NCBI GenBank assembly: GCA_910588175.1
Contig: CAJUQQ010000016.1
Span: forward strand, 1-44,598
Origin: an uncultured Oscillibacter sp.
GTDB taxonomy: Bacteria; Bacillota; Clostridia; Oscillospirales; Oscillospiraceae
DNA: 44,598 nt
Direction: 5' to 3'
A program made the position numbers and the translations under genes. Each line of letters starts with the position of its first letter. Within the stretch, counting starts at the first letter, position 1. A model generated the notes under the pieces. The model worked only from the letters and a program-made list of their open reading frames with translations. It did no database searches and had not been told where the DNA came from. This document shows positions 40,403-44,598 of the stretch, in pieces.

Positions 40403-41674
40403 ATGCGAGAGACAGACAAGATTCGAGACAAAGTGGTATTAGTGGGCCTGAACTCCCCGGTTCTCAAGCGGGAGGAAAACGCCGGAGAGGACACCCTGGA
40501 GGAGCTCTCCGCCCTGGTGGAAACCGCCGGGGGAGAGACCGTGGGACAGGTTTTGCAAAACCGGAGCAGCCCCGATCCCCGCACCTTCATCGGCGAGGGC
40601 AAATGCGCCGAGGTGAAGCTCTACTGCGAAAACACGGAAGCCACCATGGTCATTTTCGACAACGACCTCTCCCCCTCCCAGCTCCGCTGTTTGACGGAGC
40701 TGCTGGGGGTTCAGGTCCTAGACCGCTGCGGGCTGATTCTGGACATCTTCGCCCAGCGGGCCCGGACCCGGGAGGGGCGGCTCCAGGTGGAGCTGGCCCA
40801 ATATCAGTATTTGCTGCCCCGCCTCACGGGCATGTGGACCCACCTGGAGCGCCAGGCGGGCACCAGCGGCAGCGGCCCCATCGGCTCCAAGGGCCCCGGC
40901 GAAACCCAGCTGGAAACCGACCGGCGGCACATCCACCGGAAGATCGACAAGCTCCGGGAGGACCTGGAGGATGTGCGCCGGGTGCGGAACACCCAGCGCC
41001 GCCAGCGGCGGAAAAACGAAATCCCGGTGGTGGCCCTGGTGGGCTATACCAACGCCGGGAAATCCACCCTTTTAAACCGCCTCACCGGGGCGGGCATCCC
41101 GGCCAACAACCGGCTGTTCGACACTCTGGACACCACCAGCCGCCTGCTTCACGTCAGCGACACCACGGACGCGGTGCTCAGCGACACGGTGGGCTTTATC
41201 CGCAAGCTCCCCCACCAGCTGGTAGAGGCCTTCAAGGCCACGCTGGAGGAGCTGGAGTACGCGGATCTGCTGGTCCACGTCATCGACGTGTCCAGCCCGG
41301 ACTGGCAGGGACAGGCCCGGGTGGTGGAGGACCTGATTCTGGAGCTGGGGGCGGGAGAACTGCCCCGCATCGACGTGTTCAACAAGGCCGACCTCCTGCC
41401 CCCGGGGGAGATCATGCCCCACGGGGAGGACATCTGCGCCCTCTCCGCCAAAAGCGGCGCGGGAGTGGACAAGCTGCTGGAGATGATTGCCCAGCGGCTG
41501 GACAAGGGCTCCCGGCGGGTCACCATTCACCTGCCCTATGACCAGGGGGGGCTTTTGGACCTTCTCTATAAAGAGGCCAAGGTGGAGAAGGTGGAGTATG
41601 GGGAGACCATCGATGTGACGGCGGTGTGTACGCCCCGGACCCTGGGACGGGTGGCGGCGTTTACGGACGGCTGA
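40403..41674 (+). CDS. hflX: GTPase HflX
   Basis: A 423-residue ribosome-associated GTPase that splits stalled 70S ribosomes under stress. N-terminal HflX domain (~residues 25-190, with LTGMWTHLERQAGT and GPGETQLETDRR), then G domain: G1 GYTNAGKST, G2 DTTSR, G3 DTVGF, G4 NKAD, G5 SAKSG. C-terminal domain complete. AAGAGGT lies 5 nt upstream. Promoter shared with the flavin reductase. Confidence 0.95.
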   Translation: MRETDKIRDKVVLVGLNSPVLKREENAGEDTLEELSALVETAGGETVGQVLQNRSSPDPRTFIGEGKCAEVKLYCENTEATMVIFDNDLSPSQLRCLTELLGVQVLDRCGLILDIFAQRARTREGRLQVELAQYQYLLPRLTGMWTHLERQAGTSGSGPIGSKGPGETQLETDRRHIHRKIDKLREDLEDVRRVRNTQRRQRRKNEIPVVALVGYTNAGKSTLLNRLTGAGIPANNRLFDTLDTTSRLLHVSDTTDAVLSDTVGFIRKLPHQLVEAFKATLEELEYADLLVHVIDVSSPDWQGQARVVEDLILELGAGELPRIDVFNKADLLPPGEIMPHGEDICALSAKSGAGVDKLLEMIAQRLDKGSRRVTIHLPYDQGGLLDLLYKEAKVEKVEYGETIDVTAVCTPRTLGRVAAFTDG

Positions 41675-41688
41675 GGGCCACCCTCGGC

Positions 41689-41925
41689 TCAGAGGTACGA
41701 GCCTCGGGAGACCCGGCGGGAATATGCCAGTCCCTCCCCGGTGCGCAGGCCCAGGAGGAAGGCCTGGATGGCCGTGAATTCCAGGGCTTTGTCCAGGCTG
41801 TCCTGTTCGGCGGGGCGCAGGTTGTTGCGCACAATGTCCAGGTGAAAAGCATAGTCCTGTTTCGGCACGCTGTCAATTTGCGGCTTGATGTAGTTGGCGT
41901 GGAGCCAGAGCATGAAATCAGACAT
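41689..41925 (-). CDS. 78-residue helical protein controlled by the divergent XRE regulator
   Basis: A small, mostly helical cytoplasmic protein with no family I can name; landmarks are FMLWLHANYIKP at the start and KALEFTAIQAFLLGLRTGEG near the end. GGAGGTA lies 6 nt before the ATG. Its promoter is a perfect consensus with an operator in the spacer, so expression should be strong and tightly repressed. It converges on hflX without a clear terminator. The XRE gene is divergent, so this is probably its main target. Confidence 0.7.
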   Translation of the reverse strand: MSDFMLWLHANYIKPQIDSVPKQDYAFHLDIVRNNLRPAEQDSLDKALEFTAIQAFLLGLRTGEGLAYSRRVSRGSYL

Positions 41926-41940
41926 GATTGTACCTCCAAA

Positions 41941-41970
41941 TCAAAATATGCTGAACTTAGCATATTTTGA
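41941..41970. promoter_or_regulatory. Palindromic operator 1
   Basis: Perfect 12-bp arms TCAAAATATGCT and complement around a 6-nt centre GAACTT. It covers the start point of the minus-strand promoter. Confidence 0.8.
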
Positions 41971-41998
41971 TTATAACATGCTAAGTTCAGCATGTCAA
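41970..41998 (-). promoter_or_regulatory. Consensus promoter of the 78-residue protein gene
   Basis: Minus strand: perfect -35 TTGACA (41998-41993), 17-bp spacer, perfect -10 TATAAT (41975-41970). Confidence 0.85.
41976..41995. promoter_or_regulatory. Palindromic operator 2
   Basis: 7-bp arms ACATGCT/AGCATGT around AAGTTC, the exact reverse complement of operator 1's core, filling the spacer between -35 and -10. Confidence 0.8.
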
Positions 41999-42008
41999 GG
42001 GTGAGCAT

Positions 42009-42254
42009 ATGAAATTGGGAAAAAGATTGAAAAAGCTCCGCAAGGAACGAAAAGAAACTCAGGAACAGGTTGCTAAAGAAATTGGCATTGTCATGCGGCA
42101 TTATCAAAGGATTGAGCTGGACGAGGGTTTGCCGGGTATTGAGGTTTTCTTCGCCCTGGCAGACCATTTCCAGGTCAACGCCGATTACCTGCTGGGCCGC
42201 ACCGATGTCCGGGAGATGTTGCCGCCCTCGGAAGAGGCGCCGGAGGAAATTTAA
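42009..42254 (+). CDS. XRE-family transcriptional regulator
   Basis: An 81-residue Cro/CI-type repressor consisting of little more than the helix-turn-helix (residues ~5-62): LRKERKETQEQVAKEIGI as the recognition core and the common end FQVNADYLLGRTD. It likely dimerises on the twin palindromes at 41941-41995, repressing the divergent gene and probably itself. GGGTGAGC precedes the ATG. Its AT content is higher than the neighbours, suggesting acquisition. Confidence 0.88.
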   Translation: MKLGKRLKKLRKERKETQEQVAKEIGIVMRHYQRIELDEGLPGIEVFFALADHFQVNADYLLGRTDVREMLPPSEEAPEEI

Positions 42255-42290
42255 AAACGGTTTACCGATGGTACGGAGGTTCCGGGAAAA

Positions 42291-42312
42291 GGGCGGATCT
42301 GCGTGTCCGCCC
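42291..42312 (+). terminator. Stem-loop after the XRE gene
   Basis: 7-bp stem GGGCGGA/TCCGCCC (42291-42297 and 42306-42312); no U-tract. Confidence 0.45.
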
Positions 42313-42377
42313 GTCCCCCGCGACCGCCAGCGGTATCGTACTACGCACAAAAACACCCCCGAAAGGAGGCGCTGTCC

Positions 42378-43010
42378 ATGTCCGGCTACCGGGTTCCCTT
42401 CACAGACGCGGAAACCGAATTCACCGAAAAACGCTCCCGCTTCATCACCAACCTCTGGCGGGTGGAGTCCGAGGCAGAGGCCCGGGCCAAGATCGAGGAG
42501 GTCCGCAAGCGGCACTACGACGCCCGGCACCACTGCTGGTGCTACCTCCTTCGAGAGGGCGGCGCGGTCCGCTACTCCGACGACGGCGAGCCCCAGGGCA
42601 CCGCGGGCCAGCCCATGCTGAACGTCTTTCAGCGCCAGGAGGTCACCAACGTCTGCTGTGTGGTCACCCGGTACTTCGGCGGCGTGCTGCTGGGGGCCGG
42701 GGGCCTGACCCGGGCCTATGGCCGGGGGGCCAGGGACGGTCTGGACGCGGCGGGCACCGCCTGGGTGAGCCTCTGGACCCTCTGGGACGTGCCCTGCCCC
42801 TATCCGCTTCTGGAGCGGCTGAAACTGGAGATCACCGCCCAGGAGGGCGTTCTCCGGGACGCGGACTACGGGGCGGAGGTGACCCTCCACGCCGCCTTTT
42901 CCCAGGAAGGGGCGGAGGCCTTCGCGGCCCGGCTGACGGAGCTGTCGGCGGGGCAGTTGACGATGGTCCCGGCGGGGGAGGAATACTTACCGGGCCCCCG
43001 GGAGGAGTAA
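42378..43010 (+). CDS. YigZ/IMPACT (UPF0029) family protein
   Basis: A 210-residue IMPACT-family protein; signature DDGEPQGTAGQPML and VVTRYFGGVLLGAGGLTRAY. Bacterial YigZ/YvyE proteins are of uncertain function, possibly linked to translation or nucleic acid binding. ATG 42378 has AAAGGAGG 8 nt upstream, making the longer frame from 42303 unlikely. An intrinsic terminator follows at 43038. Confidence 0.9.
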   Translation: MSGYRVPFTDAETEFTEKRSRFITNLWRVESEAEARAKIEEVRKRHYDARHHCWCYLLREGGAVRYSDDGEPQGTAGQPMLNVFQRQEVTNVCCVVTRYFGGVLLGAGGLTRAYGRGARDGLDAAGTAWVSLWTLWDVPCPYPLLERLKLEITAQEGVLRDADYGAEVTLHAAFSQEGAEAFAARLTELSAGQLTMVPAGEEYLPGPREE

Positions 43011-43037
43011 CGAAACGCCGGAGATTCCGGAAAGAGA

Positions 43038-43063
43038 GCGGACCCATCGGTCCGCCCTTTTTT
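43038..43063. terminator. Intrinsic terminator between yigZ-like and macro-domain genes
   Basis: 7-bp stem GCGGACC/GGTCCGC (43038-43044 and 43049-43055), T6 at 43058-43063. Confidence 0.8.
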
Positions 43064-43066
43064 CGT

Positions 43067-43603
43067 TCACAGCCGATCCGCCTTCTCCCCGGCGTACCAC
43101 ATGTTGTAGGTCTGCCGGTAAATTTCCGCCGCCGCCTCGGTGTGACAGACCATCCGCACCCGGCGGGGCAGGCCGTGCTCCCACAAAAAGTCCATGATGG
43201 CTTTCAGGGCCACGCCGGCGGCCTGGGCCATAGGATAGCCGTACACCCCGGTGGAGATGGAGGGGAAATCCACGGTTTCTATGCCGTGCTCCGCCGCCAG
43301 ACACAGGCAGGAGCGGTAACAGGAGGCCAGCAGCGCCGCCTCTCCGGCCTTCCCGCCCCGCCAGATGGGGCCGGGGGTGTGGAGCACGTATTTCGCGGGG
43401 AGGTTGTAGCCCCGGGTCAGCTTGGCCTGTCCGGTTTCACAGCCCCCTAGGGTCCGGCACTCCGCAAGGAGCTCTGGCCCGGCGGCGCGGTGGATGGCTC
43501 CGTCCACGCCGCTGCCGCCCAGCAGGGTGGTGTTGGCAGCGTTGACAATGGCCTGGGCGTCGGATTGGGTGATATCGCCTACGAGGATGGAAAAACGGTC
43601 CAT
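43067..43603 (-). CDS. Macro-domain ADP-ribose hydrolase
   Basis: A 178-residue macro domain of the YmdB/O-acetyl-ADP-ribose deacetylase type: GDITQSDAQAIVNAANTTLLGG (~residues 9-30), GVDGAIHRAAG, and STGVYGYP (phosphate-binding loop). It hydrolyses O-acetyl-ADP-ribose or removes ADP-ribose from proteins; the exact substrate is unproven. AGGAGG lies upstream of the ATG (minus strand). Convergent with the yigZ-like gene. Confidence 0.92.
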   Translation of the reverse strand: MDRFSILVGDITQSDAQAIVNAANTTLLGGSGVDGAIHRAAGPELLAECRTLGGCETGQAKLTRGYNLPAKYVLHTPGPIWRGGKAGEAALLASCYRSCLCLAAEHGIETVDFPSISTGVYGYPMAQAAGVALKAIMDFLWEHGLPRRVRMVCHTEAAAEIYRQTYNMWYAGEKADRL

Positions 43604-43703
43604 GGCAGGGTCCTCCTTGGTTGATGAAGTGGTTCTTTTATATAGTATCGGACCTTCGCCTGGAAGGCAATGAAAATTTTTTCGGGAAATGTTCAGATTC
43701 CCC

Positions 43704-43734
43704 TTGACCTTGCCGTAACGTCAGCCCTTATACT
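43704..43734 (+). promoter_or_regulatory. MerR-type promoter with 19-bp spacer
   Basis: -35 TTGACC (43704-43709), 19-bp spacer, -10 TATACT (43729-43734). The long spacer with TGAC/GTCA dyad arms inside is the hallmark of promoters activated by DNA untwisting by MerR proteins, here driving the merR-type gene itself. Confidence 0.8.
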
Positions 43735-43759
43735 CCAGTTTGTCAGGAGGGATACAGCT

Positions 43760-44518
43760 ATGGAATACACCGTAAAGGCCCTGGCGGAGCTGGCCGGGGT
43801 GACGCCCCGGGCCCTGCGCTGGTACGACCAAAAGGGTCTGCTCAAGCCCCGGCGGACCACGGAGGCGGGCTACCGCCTCTATGGCCCCGAGGAGGTGAAC
43901 CGGCTCCAGGCCATTCTCTTTTACAAGGAGCTGGGGCTGGAACTGGAGGCCGTCCGGGAAATCCTGGACGCGCCGGGCTTCGACCGTCTGGCGGCGCTGC
44001 AGAGCCATCTGACGGAGCTGGAGGCCCGGCGGCGGAGGCTGGACGCCCTGATCCTGACAGTAGAGAAAACCATCGACGAGGCAAAAGGAGGAACCCAAAT
44101 GTCCGACAAGGAAAAATTCGAGGCGTTCAAGCGCCGGGCCGTGGAGGCCAACGAGGAGCAATACGGAAAGGAAATCCGGGAACAGTACGGCCCCGAGGCC
44201 GTGGAGGCGTCCAACGCCAGGCTCCTCTCCATGACAGAGGAGGAGCACGGCCAATGGAAGGCCCTGGAGGCGGAAATTCTCTCCGCCCTGGCCGCCGCCG
44301 TCCGGGCCAAAGAGGCCCCGGCGGGCCCGGAGGGCCGGAGAATCGCGGAGCTCCACCGCCGCTGGCTGTCCTATACTTGGGCCAAGTACACGCCCCAGGC
44401 CCACCGGGGTGTGGCGGAGCTGTACACGGCGGACCAGCGCTTCACTGTCTATTATGACAAGGAGGTCCCCGGCTGCGCCGTTTTTCTGCGGGACGCGGTC
44501 CGGGCCTATACGGAGTGA
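43760..44518 (+). CDS. MerR-family regulator with TipAS-like ligand domain
   Basis: A 252-residue regulator: N-terminal MerR winged helix (TVKALAELAGVTPRALRWYDQKGLL, residues ~4-28, then RLYGPEEVNRLQAILFYKELG), coiled coil (~75-110), and a C-terminal all-helical TipAS-type domain (~115-252; motif LHRRWLSYTWAKYTPQAHRGVAELY) that binds thiopeptides or other amphipathic antibiotics in known members. It probably activates its own promoter at 43704 when ligand is bound. AGGAGG lies 8 nt before ATG. No efflux gene follows within the window. Confidence 0.92.
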   Translation: MEYTVKALAELAGVTPRALRWYDQKGLLKPRRTTEAGYRLYGPEEVNRLQAILFYKELGLELEAVREILDAPGFDRLAALQSHLTELEARRRRLDALILTVEKTIDEAKGGTQMSDKEKFEAFKRRAVEANEEQYGKEIREQYGPEAVEASNARLLSMTEEEHGQWKALEAEILSALAAAVRAKEAPAGPEGRRIAELHRRWLSYTWAKYTPQAHRGVAELYTADQRFTVYYDKEVPGCAVFLRDAVRAYTE

Positions 44519-44521
44519 GCA

Positions 44522-44598
44522 GAGGGCCCGCCGCAAGGCGGGCCCTCAGGCTGTCGAAAAAGTGTTTTCGCCAGCCTGAGCAAGTTTTCAGACCTTTA
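44522..44598 (+). repeat. Double-hairpin element, copy E (cut by window end)
   Basis: 11-bp stem GAGGGCCCGCC with complement (44522-44532 and 44537-44547), then a second fold CTCAGGCT-GT-CGAAAA pairing with TTTTCG-CC-AGCCTGAG (44545-44580), whose first 3 nt are shared with the first stem, so the two folds compete. The tail CAAGTTTTCAGA resembles the flank of copy A. Confidence 0.75.

Noticed and set aside
1..44598. tRNA, rRNA, insertion sequence or prophage structural genes
   Set aside because: None found on either strand; no transposase, integrase or cloverleaf-like segment could be supported.

Overview
The window is a GC-rich (roughly 60-65% by eye) stretch of a low-GC-lineage Gram-positive chromosome. 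Gene content (DUF1385-prmC-recA-recX-rimO-pgsA cluster, BceAB-type and RbsABC-type ABC transporters, Cdd1, PspC, TtcA-like and Imm26-like proteins), strong AGGAGG ribosome-binding sites and sigma-A-type promoters (TTGACA/TATAAT) fit a gut Clostridia member of the Oscillospiraceae type (Flavonifractor/Lawsonibacter/Oscillibacter-like). Genus is inference; no rRNA or tRNA gene is present to confirm it.

Layout. 1-865: end of an FtsX-type permease plus a small lipoprotein. 866-1251: hairpin-dense spacer. 1252-7800: pncB, cardiolipin synthase, a TtcA-like PP-loop protein and a giant Sel1-repeat protein. 7914-9941: a chemoreceptor. 10060-10440: unexplained non-coding DNA. 10489-17876 (minus strand): a tightly packed ten-gene unit DUF1385-prmC-pspC-recA-recX-[BglII-like endonuclease-MT-A70 methylase]-rimO-cdd1-pgsA, apparently read from one good promoter at 17905-17933. 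The restriction-modification pair is AT-richer and sits inside this housekeeping unit. 17979-21837: small membrane protein and a lipoprotein-response regulator-sensor kinase operon. 21958-24821: a BceAB-type transporter behind a perfect BceR-type box; its ATPase gene is frameshifted at an A6 tract. 24941-25243: a compact toxin/antisense-RNA-like locus not explained by ordinary annotation. 25433-28645: two GT4 glycosyltransferases around a VTT-domain membrane protein (probable membrane glycolipid synthesis). 28807-33554 (minus): a sugar or inositol ABC importer with an IolG-like dehydrogenase. 33876-36502: RecQ and a methyltransferase. 36661-38552: ZnuCB-like zinc importer and zinc-type ribosomal protein bL31. 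38632-41674: Imm26-like protein, CAT-like acetyltransferase, flavin reductase, HflX. 41689-42254: divergent small protein / XRE repressor with twin palindromic operators. 42378-44518: YigZ/IMPACT protein, macro-domain protein and a TipAS-type MerR regulator.

Most interesting signals: (1) a 31-residue hydrophobic peptide gene at 25065-25160 with consensus promoters on both strands, a fully overlapping antisense RNA with its own terminator, and a Shine-Dalgarno held in a GNRA-capped hairpin: the architecture of a type I toxin-antitoxin module; (2) the divergent XRE/78-aa module whose operator lies exactly between -35 and -10 of a consensus promoter; (3) a dispersed double-hairpin element found downstream of at least four genes in the window; (4) the A6 frameshift in the bceA-like gene and a 13-nt core of its operator recurring upstream of the glycolipid genes; (5) the R-M pair embedded in the recA operon.
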